From Rhodanobacter sp. (lineage in GTDB: Bacteria > Pseudomonadota > Gammaproteobacteria > Xanthomonadales > Rhodanobacteraceae): a stretch of 64,000 nt of DNA. The translations under genes were made by a program, and so were the position numbers. Under the pieces are notes generated by a model, which searched no databases, had not been told where the DNA came from, and saw only the letters and a program-made list of their open reading frames with translations. Of this stretch, positions 26,736-35,841 are shown one piece after another. The DNA is taken from positions 1 through 64,000 of the forward strand of contig JANJTA010000038.1 of the NCBI GenBank assembly GCA_024711345.1, given 5' to 3'. The first letter of the stretch is position 1. The number at the start of each line of letters is the position of its first letter.

Positions 26736-28212
26736 GGCGGGCGGCTCCGGCGGTAACGGAAGAGGGGACGGCGGCATCGTCGGTGCTGCGGTAGCCGCCG
26801 CCGAGCGCCTTGATCAGGGCCAGGTCGGTACTCACCGCCTGCGCCTGCAACTGGGTGGCGGCGTCGCGTTGCTGCAGCAGCGCGGCTTGCGCGCCGAGAC
26901 TTTCGCGCAGGTCGCGCACGCCCTGGCGGGCCCGCGCCTGCGCATTCGCCAGCAGGCGCTGGTCGGCGTCGAGCTGGGCCTGCTGCTCGCGCTGGCGCGC
27001 GGCCAGCTGTTCGGCGCCCAGCGCCTGGGTGGCCACCTCGCGTGCGGCGGCCAGGACGGTGCTGTCGTACTGCGCCACGGCGGCGTCGAGCCGGGCCTTG
27101 CTCACGCCGTAGTTCGCCTCGAGCGCGCCGCCGTTGAAGATCGGCAGGTGCAGCGCCGGGGTCAGCGCGAACACGCGGCTGCCGGCGGTGAGCAGCTTGC
27201 CCATGTCGATGCTGGACAGGCCGGCCAGCGCGGTGAGGCTGAGGTCGGGGAAGAACTCGGCGCGTGCGGCGTCGGTCTGCTTCAGCGCCGCCTCGACCTG
27301 CCAGCGGCTGGCGGCGATGTCGGGGCGGCGCGCGATCAGGTCCAGCCCGCCGTCCGCCGGCACGCCGCGCTCGATCGTCGGCAGGGGATGCGGCTGCAGC
27401 TCGGACAGTTCGGCTGGCGCCACGCCAAGCAGCGAGGCCAACGCGGCGCGGCGGATCTGCGCCGAGCCGTCGAGCGCCACGCGCATCTCGCGCACCGCCG
27501 CCAGCTGCGCCTGCGCCTTCTGCACCTCGTCGGGCAGGTCCACGCCCTGGCGCACGCGCAACTCGGCGATGCGGGCGAACTGCTGCTGGGTGGCGAGCAA
27601 CTGGTCGGCCAATTGCAGCCGCGCCTGGTCGGCCTGCCAGCCGAAGTAGGTGTCGGCGACGGCGTACTGGATCGCCAGGGCGGCGGCGCTGCGCTGCGCC
27701 TCGGCGGCGCGCGCCTGGTCCAGCGCGGCCTCCATCGTCGCGCGCTTCTTGCCCCACCAGTCGAAGTCGTACTGCAGCTGCACGCCGAGGTCGGCCTGGT
27801 TGTACCAGCTGAAGCCGAGGAACTGGCTGGGGATCAGGCCGTGATCGCTCAGCCGCTCGCGCGTCACCTGCACGCTGCCGTTGACCGTGAGGCCGAGCTG
27901 CGCGGCGGCCAGCTTCGCCGACTGCTCGGCGTTGCGCACGCGGCTCTGCGCCAGCGCCAGGTCCGGCGATTCCCGCATGGCGCGCGCGATCAGCTCGTCC
28001 AGTTGCGGGTCGTCGTACTGGCGCCACCACTGCGCGGCCGGCCAGCCGGCGCGAGCGGGCGCCTGCAGGCCGGCCAGCGGCACGTCGTCGCGCAGCGCGG
28101 GTTGACCGAGCCGCGCGGGGGCGGCGGCACAGCCGGCCAGTGCCAGCGCCAAGGCGGCGGCCAGCACCGCGCGACCGCGGAGCGGGGCGTGATTCATCGA
28201 GGTGTCCTTCAT
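26722..28212 (-). CDS. Outer-membrane efflux lipoprotein (NodT/OprM family)
   Basis: The TolC-like outer-membrane channel of this efflux operon, 496 residues. A lipoprotein signal with lipobox LAGC lies at about residues 25-28. Two OEP repeats follow, with PAQWWRQYDDPQLDELI near the start and NFRPDIAASR-type motifs (RRPDIAASRWQVEAA) in the second half. The ATG at 28212 overlaps the marR stop (ATGA), which implies coupling; an ATG five codons later is also possible. It pairs with EmrA and EmrB. Confidence 0.92.
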   Translation of the reverse strand: MKDTSMNHAPLRGRAVLAAALALALAGCAAAPARLGQPALRDDVPLAGLQAPARAGWPAAQWWRQYDDPQLDELIARAMRESPDLALAQSRVRNAEQSAKLAAAQLGLTVNGSVQVTRERLSDHGLIPSQFLGFSWYNQADLGVQLQYDFDWWGKKRATMEAALDQARAAEAQRSAAALAIQYAVADTYFGWQADQARLQLADQLLATQQQFARIAELRVRQGVDLPDEVQKAQAQLAAVREMRVALDGSAQIRRAALASLLGVAPAELSELQPHPLPTIERGVPADGGLDLIARRPDIAASRWQVEAALKQTDAARAEFFPDLSLTALAGLSSIDMGKLLTAGSRVFALTPALHLPIFNGGALEANYGVSKARLDAAVAQYDSTVLAAAREVATQALGAEQLAARQREQQAQLDADQRLLANAQARARQGVRDLRESLGAQAALLQQRDAATQLQAQAVSTDLALIKALGGGYRSTDDAAVPSSVTAGAARHERH

Positions 28213-28733
28213 GGGAGGCGGCTCTCGCCCAGTTGGCCCAGGTTGCCGGCCAGCTTGCGCAACAGCCGATCAAGATGGCGTTTGTCGGCATCGCTGAAGC
28301 CGGCAAACATGGTGGCGACGCGGGGAAACATCGGCGGCAACATCTTCTGAACAAAACGGCGCCCAGCCGGGGCAATGCGGATCAGCACGCGGCGGCGATC
28401 CTCCTCGCTGACGCCCCGGGTAATCAGCCCGCGCTTGACCAGCGCGTTCGCGATGCGGGTCATGTTGGTGGCGCCCTGGGAGGTGTACTCGCACAGCTCG
28501 CCCGGCGTCGAGCTGCCGTCCGGACGGCTGTACAGGATCATCAGGGTCAGGAACTCGCTGTGGTTGAGCTTGTGCGGCTTCAGCTTGAACTCGAGCTCTT
28601 CCTCGATGTGGTCGCCGAGCATCAGCATCAGCCGGCACAGCCGCGCTTCGCCCGACGGCATCTGCGGAATGATCCGGCTGACCCGATCGATGCCTTCGTC
28701 CATCATCGCGATGCAGTTCGCCAAGCGCGCCAT
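28209..28733 (-). CDS. MarR family transcriptional regulator of the efflux operon
   Basis: A 174-residue winged-helix regulator of the MarR/EmrR type. The core (LNHSEFLTLMILYSRPDGSSTPGELCEYTSQGATNMTRIANALVKRGLI) is the recognition region, and SEEDRRRVLIRIAPAG is the wing. It is the first gene of the efflux operon. A palindrome just upstream is a likely autoregulatory operator. Ligand release of such regulators usually induces the pump. The ATG at 28733 lacks a clear ribosome site. Confidence 0.92.
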   Translation of the reverse strand: MARLANCIAMMDEGIDRVSRIIPQMPSGEARLCRLMLMLGDHIEEELEFKLKPHKLNHSEFLTLMILYSRPDGSSTPGELCEYTSQGATNMTRIANALVKRGLITRGVSEEDRRRVLIRIAPAGRRFVQKMLPPMFPRVATMFAGFSDADKRHLDRLLRKLAGNLGQLGESRLP

Positions 28734-28748
28734 TTCACTGACTCATAT

Positions 28749-28760
28749 TTCACCAGTGAA
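28749..28760 (-). promoter_or_regulatory. Probable MarR operator
   Basis: TTCACCAGTGAA is a 12-base near-perfect palindrome (TTCAC-2-GTGAA) 16 bases upstream of the marR start codon. A second TTCAC half lies at 28734-28738, forming TTCACTG/CAGTGAA with the first. The DNA around it is AT-rich compared with the rest of the window, as expected of a promoter. Location directly before a MarR gene is the basis for the call. Confidence 0.6.
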
Positions 28761-28908
28761 GTAAAAACTAGCAAATCTGCGATTCCGCTGGCAAGTGACG
28801 GATGACCTATGCGTGAGAGCTTGCGAAGGAAGCCGCCTCCCGTGAAACGGTCATCGCGTGATGCCCGGCCATCGGTGGCCGGCGCGAGGTCGCGGGATCC
28901 GCGACTTC

Positions 28909-29694
28909 TCAGTCGAGCCCGAACAGGCGACGGGCGTTGGCGCTGGTGGCGGCGGCGATCTCCGCTTCCGGCGCATCGCGCAGCGCCGCGATGCAGCGCA
29001 GGACTTCCACCACATGGGCCGGCTCGTTGCGCTCGCCGCGGTGGGCGGCCCCCGGCTGGTCCGGGGCGTCGCTCTCCAGCAGCAGGAACTCGATCGGCAT
29101 TTGCGCCACGATCCGGCGCAGGCGCTGTGCGCGCTCGTAGGTCACCGGGCCGCCGATGCCGAGGTGGAAGCCCAGCTCCCACAATTGGTGCGCCTGCTGC
29201 TCGCTGCCCGAAAAGCTGTGCACCACGCCACGCCGGTTGCCGCTGCGACGCAAGGTCAGGGTGACTTCCTCCAGCGCGCCGCGGGCATGCACGATCACCG
29301 GCAGCTCATGTTCGCGGGCCAGTTGCAGCTGGCGCGAGAAGCAGTGCCGCTGCAGCTCGCGGTCGGGACCGTCCAGGTGGAAATCCAGGCCGATCTCGCC
29401 GACCGCCACCGGACGGTTTTCGTTCAGCCAGGCGGGCAGGGCGTCGAGCTGTTGCGGCGCGTGCTCGGTCAGGAACAGCGGGTGCAACCCGTAGGCGGGG
29501 TGGGCGCCGGCATGGCGGGCGCAGAGCTCGCGGATGCGCGGCCAGCTCGGGGCGTCGACGGCGGGCACGACCAGCGTGTCGACGCCGTGACGGCGGGCGC
29601 GTTCGACGACCGCCTCGCGGTCTGCGGCGAACGCGTCGTCGTCGAGGTGCACGTGGCTGTCGACGAGCGGGGGCGGGTTGCGTTTTTCGTGCAC
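28909..29694 (-). CDS. tatD: TatD family metal-dependent hydrolase
   Basis: A TIM-barrel metal-dependent deoxyribonuclease/hydrolase of the TatD family, about 261 residues from a GTG start. Metal ligands are in DSHVHLDD near the start, AVGEIGLDFH, PVIVHARGA and VHSFSG. The final LLLESDAPD completes the active site. The GTG at 29694 (VHEKRN) is chosen because it gives the normal TatD N-terminus; a start 27 codons upstream would add a non-homologous tail. It is followed by a hairpin (GTCGCGG-CCGCGAC) without a T tract. Confidence 0.88.
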   Translation of the reverse strand: MHEKRNPPPLVDSHVHLDDDAFAADREAVVERARRHGVDTLVVPAVDAPSWPRIRELCARHAGAHPAYGLHPLFLTEHAPQQLDALPAWLNENRPVAVGEIGLDFHLDGPDRELQRHCFSRQLQLAREHELPVIVHARGALEEVTLTLRRSGNRRGVVHSFSGSEQQAHQLWELGFHLGIGGPVTYERAQRLRRIVAQMPIEFLLLESDAPDQPGAAHRGERNEPAHVVEVLRCIAALRDAPEAEIAAATSANARRLFGLD

Positions 29695-29853
29695 TGGCCG
29701 AGAGTCCCGCGTAGCTGGCGTGAAGATAATGTAACGAGCGTGAGCTAGCTGCGATTCAGTTGGACAACCGTTCAATGGCCACGCAGGTAATTGCGCCGGT
29801 GCCTAGGGGTATCCCGCCATGCCGCCAGACAAAAAACAGAGGAGAGGATCGTG

Positions 29854-30435
29854 ATGAACAGGTTGACAGCCAATGTACTCAATGTCGCCATCGCGGCGGT
29901 ACTCGCGACTGGCCTCTCGGCCTGCAACCGCAATGCGGATGCGGGTGCTTCCAATGCCTCCGCCGACGCGGGCAGCAGCGCCGACGCCGGGGTCAAGTAT
30001 GCCAAGGTGGTCAGCGTCGACCCGGTACGTTCGACGGTGAACAATCCGAAGCAGGTCTGCCACGACGAGACCGTCACGCACACCGAACCGCCGAAGGATG
30101 AACATCGCATCGCCGGTACCGCAATCGGCGCCGTCGTCGGTGGCCTGGTCGGCAACCAGGTCGGCGGCGGCAAGGGCAAGACGCTCGCCACCGTGGCCGG
30201 TGCAGTCGGCGGCGGTTACGCCGGCAACCGCATCCAGGCCAGCCGGCAGCATGCGCAGGTGACCTCGACGGTGGAGCGCAAGTGCGAAACCGTCAACAAC
30301 ACCAGCAGCAAGATTGTCGGCTACGACGTCCGTTACGAATACAACGGCGTCACCCGCACGGTGCGGATGGATCATGACCCGGGCGACCGGGTGCAGGTGC
30401 AGGAAGGCGTGACGGCCGTGTCCGACGCCCACTGA
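29854..30435 (+). CDS. Glycine-zipper outer-membrane lipoprotein (first of a tandem pair)
   Basis: A 193-residue exported lipoprotein. The lipobox is LSAC (C24). A glycine-zipper 2TM segment (about residues 88-128) has repeats such as GTAIGAVVGGLVGNQVGGG and GAVGGGYAGNRIQ, which resemble the SlyB/17-kDa antigen family. The C-terminal domain (STKIVGYDVRYEYNG-like, then VRMDHDPGDRV) is conserved in these proteins. Function is unknown, though the family is linked to envelope stability. A GGAGAGG ribosome site precedes; GTG at 29851 is an alternative start. It precedes a paralogue 25 bases downstream. Confidence 0.88.
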   Translation: MNRLTANVLNVAIAAVLATGLSACNRNADAGASNASADAGSSADAGVKYAKVVSVDPVRSTVNNPKQVCHDETVTHTEPPKDEHRIAGTAIGAVVGGLVGNQVGGGKGKTLATVAGAVGGGYAGNRIQASRQHAQVTSTVERKCETVNNTSSKIVGYDVRYEYNGVTRTVRMDHDPGDRVQVQEGVTAVSDAH

Positions 30436-30460
30436 AGCAACCCCGGAGAGGAATGAACCC

Positions 30461-30958
30461 ATGAATGCACTGACCAGCAAACTCGCCATGGCCGCGGCAA
30501 TGAGCGCCGGGCTCGCCCTCGGCGGCTGCGCGACCTCGCCGTACGGCAATGGCAACTACAATCGCGGCTATCAGGGACAGAGCGGTTACGGCTATGGCGA
30601 CCGCAGCGTGCGCTGCCAGGCCTGCGGCGTGGTGCAGGAAGTGCAGCAGGTCTACCTCGACGGCGGCAGCGGCAATGGCGGCACGCTGGGCGCGATCATC
30701 GGCGCGGTGGCGGGCGGCGTGCTCGGCAACCAGGTCGGCAAGGGTGATGGCCGCAAGGCCGCCACCGTGGCCGGCGCGGTGGCTGGCGGCGTCGTCGGCA
30801 ACCAGATCGGCAAGCGCAACGACGGCAGCCAGGTCGCCTGGCGCATCGTGGTGAGGCTGGACGACGGCCAGTACGCCACGGTGACCCAGCGCGAGAACCC
30901 CGGTGTCCGCAGCGGCGACTATGTCGAGGTGCGCGGCGATCATGTCTACGCGCGCTGA
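30461..30958 (+). CDS. Glycine-zipper outer-membrane lipoprotein (second of a tandem pair)
   Basis: A 165-residue lipoprotein with lipobox LGGC (C23). A Tyr/Gly/Asn-rich stretch (PYGNGNYNRGYQGQSGYGYG) is followed by the conserved CQACGVVQEVQQVYL region. A glycine zipper (LGAIIGAVAGGVLGNQVGKG, repeated once) and a C-terminal domain (WRIVVRLDDGQYATVTQ) complete it. It shares architecture with the preceding gene, with GGAGAGG as ribosome site, and the two end at a strong terminator, so they form one small operon. Likely an envelope-stability protein of the SlyB type; role inferred only from family. Confidence 0.88.
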   Translation: MNALTSKLAMAAAMSAGLALGGCATSPYGNGNYNRGYQGQSGYGYGDRSVRCQACGVVQEVQQVYLDGGSGNGGTLGAIIGAVAGGVLGNQVGKGDGRKAATVAGAVAGGVVGNQIGKRNDGSQVAWRIVVRLDDGQYATVTQRENPGVRSGDYVEVRGDHVYAR

Positions 30959-30990
30959 GTAGTTCACGTACGGACGTCTGGACGTCCAAA

Positions 30991-31020
30991 ACAAAAGGCC
31001 CTCGCAAGAGGGCCTTTTTT
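30991..31020 (+). terminator. Rho-independent terminator of the glycine-zipper pair
   Basis: AAGGCCCTC (30995-31003), loop GCAA, GAGGGCCTT (31008-31016), then a T run to 31020. The A-rich left side makes it potentially active for the convergent minus-strand gene as well. Confidence 0.95.
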
Positions 31021-31033
31021 CGTTCATGCGGTC

Positions 31034-31100
31034 ACGGGCGATCGCGGAGTTGCCGGGAAGCGCAGCCAGCGATGGCTGGCCGTTCGACTCCCGCGATCGT
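31034..31100. repeat. Long imperfect inverted repeat with nested hairpin
   Basis: CGATCGCGGAGT (31039-31050) pairs with ACTCCCGCGATCG (31087-31099) with one bulge. Inside sits CAGCCA-gcga-TGGCTG (31063-31078). It lies between the terminator and the end of the cell-wall hydrolase gene and looks like a REP-type extragenic element. Confidence 0.6.
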
Positions 31101-31122
31101 GGATGATCGCAAGGAGGAGCCC

Positions 31123-31557
31123 TCAGTTCACCGCGTAGAACGCGTGCTCGCCGATGGTCACGCTGGGGCGGTTGTGCGACCACGCCGGCGAGATGGCGGT
31201 CGTGGCGAAGTGGTCGGCGCGCGGCACCAGCATGCGTCGCTGCGCCACCGGCAATTGCCAGTTCCGGATCGACGTGCCGGCTACCTGCCACGCCTTGCCG
31301 AAGGCCTGCAGGTTGGTGATCTCGAACGAGCCGGGTGTGGTCGTGGTGGCGAACTGGTGAGGGGAACTCACCACCTTGCACACGGTGTCGCCCCAGCGGC
31401 CGCGGTCGCGGCGGCGCAGCGCCACTTCCGCCACGGCGAGCTGGCCATTGGTCGGCTCGCTGCGCGCCTCGAGGTAGACGGTGGTGGCCAGGCAAGCCTG
31501 GTCGGCAACAGGCTGGGGCATCAGGGTCGTCAGCCACAACAACATGGAAAGTTTCAT
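31123..31557 (-). CDS. Cell-wall hydrolase of the SleB/Hydrolase_2 type
   Basis: A 144-residue exported protein with an N-terminal signal sequence (about residues 1-19). The Hydrolase_2 core has CLATTVYLEARSEP, where E30 is the likely catalytic glutamate. VAEVALRRR, VCKVVSSPHQFA and a C-terminal AWSHNRPSVTIGEHAFYAV follow. The family cleaves peptidoglycan as a lytic transglycosylase or amidase. A GGAGG ribosome site before 31557 fixes the start. The longer open frame upstream is not supported. Confidence 0.87.
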   Translation of the reverse strand: MKLSMLLWLTTLMPQPVADQACLATTVYLEARSEPTNGQLAVAEVALRRRDRGRWGDTVCKVVSSPHQFATTTTPGSFEITNLQAFGKAWQVAGTSIRNWQLPVAQRRMLVPRADHFATTAISPAWSHNRPSVTIGEHAFYAVN

Positions 31558-32035
31558 GGTTCTGCCTCCAACGTGCTGTACGTGCGAGCCAGACTTCGGC
31601 TTCGAACGCCGTTGCGGTGGACGGGCGGGCAGGCCGTTTCCACCTGGATCAATCGTCATGGCCGAAACTTGTGGGCCATGACGCTTTGCCACGGGACTGT
31701 GGCGGGTCGAGCGGCAGTTCATGCCGATCGGGGGAGCTTGATGTTGTCGGGCGTTGCGCGGCCGCTCGGCCGTGTTGCCTTCGACTACGACGCACTCGTT
31801 GGCTGCGAGGCGGTGTTCCATCCGGCGGTGCTTCTGCCGGGTCGCGCCGATTCGGATTCTTCCGGTTCGTCGCGTGTATCGGCACCCCGTGTTCCGGGTG
31901 CCGCGATATTCGATCGGCGGAGCCTAGTGGCGGAATTCGTCGCTGGCAAGTGCCAAGGAGTGAAAGTTCAGTCGACGCTCACGATCGGTTGACGGGTGCT
32001 GCACGCGCGATTCACCGTGCGTCGACTGGCCTCGT
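31558..32035. other. Intergenic stretch without a gene
   Basis: About 480 bases between the cell-wall hydrolase start and the ygfZ end. I see no open frame with a ribosome site or recognisable product. One hairpin (CGGCACCC-8-GGGTGCCG, about 31880-31903) could contribute to ending ygfZ transcription, but no T tract follows on the minus strand. Confidence 0.45.
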
Positions 32036-32839
32036 TCACGCCGGCCACGACGCGACGATGCCGAGCGCGAGATCGTCGTCGAATGGCTGCGGATGCGTGC
32101 CGGAAAGCTGTGCGGCGATGTCGTCGGCGAGCACGACGAGTGCTTCGCTGCCGTCGTTCGTGGTGACGACGTCGAGCACGCAACCGACCGCGCGCCCGTT
32201 ACGATGCAGCGCGCTGCCGGCAGCCGTGGCTTGCGACAAAGTGACGCGATGCAGATGGCGCTTGTGGCCGCCGCGAAAATGCAGCCGCGCGACGATCTCC
32301 TGGCCCGGATAACAACCCTTGTCGACGGCGACAGCCTGCAGGCGATGCAACGACAGCGCCGGCGGCAACAGCTCACCCAGCAGGGGCGTCGGCAGCCACG
32401 GCCAGCCTGCCTGCAACTGCGGCAGACGCCATGCGTCATCGCCCGCACCGGCGGCACCGATGCGCAGGCTGTGCGCGTCGCCACCGAGCGACACGCTTTG
32501 GCCGTCGTCGACGACCGCATGCAGCGGCAACGCCGGGCCGCCCGCAAGCGTGCGCGGCGGCAGCGCGGTCACGGCAAGTTTCGCGCGGAACACGAAGCGA
32601 CGCAGTGCATCGGCCATCGACGCGGCGTCGCCTCCACGCAGCAGCAGCAGGTAGCGTTCGTCGCCGAGTCGGGCCAGGTGGAACAGCGTGCGCACGCGCC
32701 CTTGCGGATCGAGCCATGCGCTGAATTGCCAGTGGCCGATGGCGAGCAAGTTGACGGCGCTGCTGAATTGCGCCTGCGCAAAAGCGCTCGCGTCGGGGCC
32801 TTCGAGCAGCAGGGTTTCGGCGGGAAGATGAGTCGGCAT
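32036..32839 (-). CDS. ygfZ: Folate-binding iron-sulphur cluster protein YgfZ
   Basis: A tetrahydrofolate-dependent protein that helps make or repair certain iron-sulphur enzymes; relative of eukaryotic IBA57. The 267-residue product has the family signature DKGCYPGQEIVAR (the Cys is conserved) and the GcvT-like fold pattern (FSAWLDPQGRV, then LFHLARLGDERYLLLL). The ATG at 32839 (MPTHLPAET) is preferred over one 12 codons upstream. It is divergent from the sdh cluster, whose SdhB subunit carries three iron-sulphur clusters. Confidence 0.9.
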   Translation of the reverse strand: MPTHLPAETLLLEGPDASAFAQAQFSSAVNLLAIGHWQFSAWLDPQGRVRTLFHLARLGDERYLLLLRGGDAASMADALRRFVFRAKLAVTALPPRTLAGGPALPLHAVVDDGQSVSLGGDAHSLRIGAAGAGDDAWRLPQLQAGWPWLPTPLLGELLPPALSLHRLQAVAVDKGCYPGQEIVARLHFRGGHKRHLHRVTLSQATAAGSALHRNGRAVGCVLDVVTTNDGSEALVVLADDIAAQLSGTHPQPFDDDLALGIVASWPA

Positions 32840-32968
32840 GAGGTTGGCGAAGTTGGGGCAGACAGGTCGAACCACAAGTGACGATGCGACGATTCCGTGG
32901 GGTCGACGCCATGCGCATGGTTGTACTGCATTGCCGCAAGTATTAACCTTCCGCCGCTTACAAAAACC

Positions 32969-33136
32969 ATGTCCGATACCTCCTCTCCAGCCGAATCCAC
33001 TTCCGTTTCCGTTCCGGCGGAGACGACCGCCGTGCCTGCGGGCCCGGCTGTGGGCAAGGCGCCGGAGGAACGGCCGGCTCCGGATCCCACGCGTTACGGT
33101 GACTGGGAAAAGAACGGACGCTGTATCGACTTCTGA
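32969..33136 (+). CDS. DUF1674 protein, succinate dehydrogenase assembly factor 4-like
   Basis: A 55-residue protein with a Ser/Pro/Val-rich disordered start and the diagnostic C-terminal motif DPTRYGDWEKNGRCIDF. This closely matches the end of eukaryotic SDHAF4, which protects and delivers flavinylated SdhA during complex II assembly. It lies 86 bases upstream of sdhC on the same strand, so a role in SdhA handling here is well supported by context. The ATG at 32969 (MSDTSSPAES) is chosen because the frame upstream lacks family features. Confidence 0.88.
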   Translation: MSDTSSPAESTSVSVPAETTAVPAGPAVGKAPEERPAPDPTRYGDWEKNGRCIDF

Positions 33137-33222
33137 ACGGCGCGCGGCGGACGTCGCCGTCGCGTATCAGGACAGGGGAAGGTGCGGCATGGGCACCAGC
33201 GATTCCACACAGGATAGCCGCC

Positions 33223-33618
33223 ATGGCAGATACGCAACGACCGCTCTCCCCGCACCTGCAGGTTTACAGGTGGCAGATACAGATGGTGACTTCCATCCTG
33301 CATCGTGCCACCGGCATCGCGCTTGCCGTGGGCACCTTGCTGGTGGTGTGGGGAATCCTGGCGCTGGCCTCCGGCGAGGCCGCCTTCGCGCAGTTCAAGA
33401 CCTGCATCGGCAGCCCGCTCGGCCTGATCCTGCTGCTGGGCTGGAGCTGGGCGCTCAGCTACCACCTGTGCAACGGCGTGCGCCATCTGGTGCAGGACGC
33501 CGGGGCGGGCTACGCGATTCCCCAGTTCGTGCGTTCGAGCTGGCTGTCGGTGATCGGCAGCATCGTGCTGACGGCAATCATCTGGGCCTGCGTGCTCGCT
33601 CAAGGAGGTGCGGCATGA
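33223..33618 (+). CDS. sdhC: Succinate dehydrogenase cytochrome b556 subunit
   Basis: One of two membrane anchors of complex II, 131 residues with three membrane helices. The N-terminus RPLSPHLQVYRWQ is typical. Ubiquinone-site residues S24 and R28 lie in SILHRATG. The haem b ligand is probably H81 in SYHLCNGVRHL. It overlaps sdhD by 4 bases (ATGA). Confidence 0.95.
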   Translation: MADTQRPLSPHLQVYRWQIQMVTSILHRATGIALAVGTLLVVWGILALASGEAAFAQFKTCIGSPLGLILLLGWSWALSYHLCNGVRHLVQDAGAGYAIPQFVRSSWLSVIGSIVLTAIIWACVLAQGGAA

Positions 33619-34028
33619 ACCTGCGCGTGGGTACCGACGACGTGCGCAGCCAGCTGCGCCATCCGATGAAGTTCGCGCGCGGCCTCGGCTCGGCGAAGCA
33701 CGGTGCGGATCACTGGTGGGTGCAGCGCGTCACCGCCGCCGCGCTGATCGTGCTCGGCCTGTGGTTCCTGATCACCGTACTCTCGCTGCTGCACGCCGAC
33801 TACGCCTCGGCGAAGGCTGCGGTGGCGAAGCCGTGGAATGCATTGCTGCTGATTCTGTTCGTGGTCACCGCGTTCTGGCATGCCGTGCTCGGCCTGCAGG
33901 TGGTGATCGAGGATTACGTGCACACCCGCTGGAAGGAAGTGGTGCTGCTGGTGGCGATCAAGTTCCTCGCGGTGCTGGGCGCGCTGGCGGGCGTGCTGGC
34001 CGTGCTGCGCATCGCATTGGGAGTCTGA
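33615..34028 (+). CDS. sdhD: Succinate dehydrogenase membrane anchor subunit SdhD
   Basis: The second membrane anchor, 137 residues with three helices. The segment [21 protein letters not shown] and the later [14 protein letters not shown] are characteristic; Asp100-Tyr101 correspond to the conserved quinone-site pair. AAGGAGG lies about 7 bases before the ATG. Confidence 0.94.
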   Translation: MNLRVGTDDVRSQLRHPMKFARGLGSAKHGADHWWVQRVTAAALIVLGLWFLITVLSLLHADYASAKAAVAKPWNALLLILFVVTAFWHAVLGLQVVIEDYVHTRWKEVVLLVAIKFLAVLGALAGVLAVLRIALGV

Positions 34029-34032
34029 GACC

Positions 34033-35820
34033 GTGGAAAGCTACAAGATCCAGCAGCACAAGTACGACGTGGTGGTGGTCGGTGCCGGCGGCGCCGGCCT
34101 GCGCGCCACCTTCGGCCTCGCCGAGAAGGGCCTCAAGGCGGCCTGCATCACCAAGGTATTTCCCACCCGCTCGCACACCGTGGCGGCGCAGGGCGGCATT
34201 GCCGCCGCGCTCGGCAACATGGGCGAGGACGACTGGCGCTTCCACTTCTACGACACCGTGAAGGGCGGCGACTGGCTGGGCGACCAGGACGCGATCGAGT
34301 ACATGTGCAAGAACGCGCCGCAGTCGGTGATCGAGCTTGAGCACTACGGCGTGCCTTTCTCGCGCACCGAGGACGGCCACATCTACCAGCGCCCGTTCGG
34401 CGGCATGACCACGCATTACGGCAAGGGCACCGCGCAGCGCACCTGCGCTGCCGCCGATCGCACCGGCCACGCCATCCTGCACACGCTGTACCAGCAGGCG
34501 CTGGCGCATGACGCCACGTTCTTCGTGGAGTATTTCGCCACCGACCTGATCTTCGACGAGGAAGGCGTGTGCCGCGGCGTGCTCGCGCTGGACATGAACG
34601 AGGGCACGCTGCACGTGTTCCGCGGGCAGGCGGTGGTGCTGGCCACCGGCGGCTACGGCCGCGCCTATTTCAGCGCCACCTCGGCGCACACCTGCACCGG
34701 CGATGGTGGCGGCATGGTGCTGCGCGCCGGCCTGGCGCTGCAGGACATGGAGTTCGTGCAGTTCCATCCCACCGGCATCTACGGCGCCGGCTGCCTGATC
34801 ACCGAGGGCGTGCGCGGCGAAGGCGGCTATCTGACCAATTCCAACGGCGAGCGCTTCATGGAGCGCTACGCGCCCAGCGCCAAGGATCTGGCCTCGCGCG
34901 ACGTGGTCAGCCGGGCGATCACCATCGAGATCCGCGAAGGCCGCGGCGTGGGCGAGCACAAGGACCACGCCTTCCTCAACCTGATGCATCTGGGCCCCGA
35001 GGTGATCCACGAGCGGCTGCCCGGCATCGCCGAGTCGGCGCGCATCTTCGCCGGCGTGGACGTGACCCGCGAGCCGATCCCGATCCTGCCCACCGTGCAC
35101 TACAACATGGGCGGCATCCCCACCAACTACCACGGCGAAGTGGTGCAGAAGAAGGGTGACGACGTCGACGCCGTGGTGCCAGGCCTGTTCGCCATCGGCG
35201 AGGCCGCCTGCGTGTCGGTGCACGGTGGCAACCGCCTCGGCTCCAACTCGCTGCTCGACCTGGTGGTGTTCGGCCGCGCGGTCGCGCATCGCTGCGCCGA
35301 GCTGATCCAGCCCGGCGCCGCGCACAAGGACCTGCCGGCCAGCGCGCTGGACAAGGCGCTGGCGCGCTTCGACGGCCTGCGCCACGCCAACGGCGAGCTG
35401 CCCACCGCGCAGATCCGTCTCGACATGCAGCGCACCATGCAGGCGGACGCCGCCGTGTTCCGCACCGGCGAGACGCTGAAGGAAGGCTGCACGAAGATCG
35501 ACAAGGTGCACGACTCGTTCAAGCAGGTGAAGGTCAGCGACCGCTCGATGGTGTGGAACTCCGACCTGATCGAGACGCTGGAGCTGGCCAACCTGCTCGA
35601 CCAGGCGGTGGCCACCATGCACTCGGCCGAGCAGCGACCGGAGAGCCGTGGCGCCCATGCGCGCGAGGACTTCCCCGAGCGCAACGACGCCGAGTGGATG
35701 AAGCACACCCTGGTGAAGGTGGACGAACACGGCAAGACCAGCTTCGACTATCGCCCGGTGCACATGTTCACCCTGACCGACGAGGTCGAGGTGGTGCCGC
35801 CGAAGAAGCGCGTTTACTGA
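34033..35820 (+). CDS. sdhA: Succinate dehydrogenase flavoprotein subunit
   Basis: The catalytic subunit that oxidises succinate to fumarate, 595 residues. FAD-binding GAGGAGLRA is at the N-terminus. The covalent FAD attachment histidine is H48 in [10 protein letters not shown]. Active-site segments include [20 protein letters not shown], the catalytic Arg region in [10 protein letters not shown], and NMGGIPTNY. It starts with GTG four bases after sdhD. Confidence 0.97.
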   Translation: MESYKIQQHKYDVVVVGAGGAGLRATFGLAEKGLKAACITKVFPTRSHTVAAQGGIAAALGNMGEDDWRFHFYDTVKGGDWLGDQDAIEYMCKNAPQSVIELEHYGVPFSRTEDGHIYQRPFGGMTTHYGKGTAQRTCAAADRTGHAILHTLYQQALAHDATFFVEYFATDLIFDEEGVCRGVLALDMNEGTLHVFRGQAVVLATGGYGRAYFSATSAHTCTGDGGGMVLRAGLALQDMEFVQFHPTGIYGAGCLITEGVRGEGGYLTNSNGERFMERYAPSAKDLASRDVVSRAITIEIREGRGVGEHKDHAFLNLMHLGPEVIHERLPGIAESARIFAGVDVTREPIPILPTVHYNMGGIPTNYHGEVVQKKGDDVDAVVPGLFAIGEAACVSVHGGNRLGSNSLLDLVVFGRAVAHRCAELIQPGAAHKDLPASALDKALARFDGLRHANGELPTAQIRLDMQRTMQADAAVFRTGETLKEGCTKIDKVHDSFKQVKVSDRSMVWNSDLIETLELANLLDQAVATMHSAEQRPESRGAHAREDFPERNDAEWMKHTLVKVDEHGKTSFDYRPVHMFTLTDEVEVVPPKKRVY

Positions 35821-35841
35821 TACCCGGACTGGAGAGCCACT

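Noticed and set aside
31072-31992. A 306-residue plus-strand frame over the cell-wall hydrolase and the gap beyond
   Set aside because: It is antisense to the hydrolase and has no recognisable content in the 31558-32035 part.
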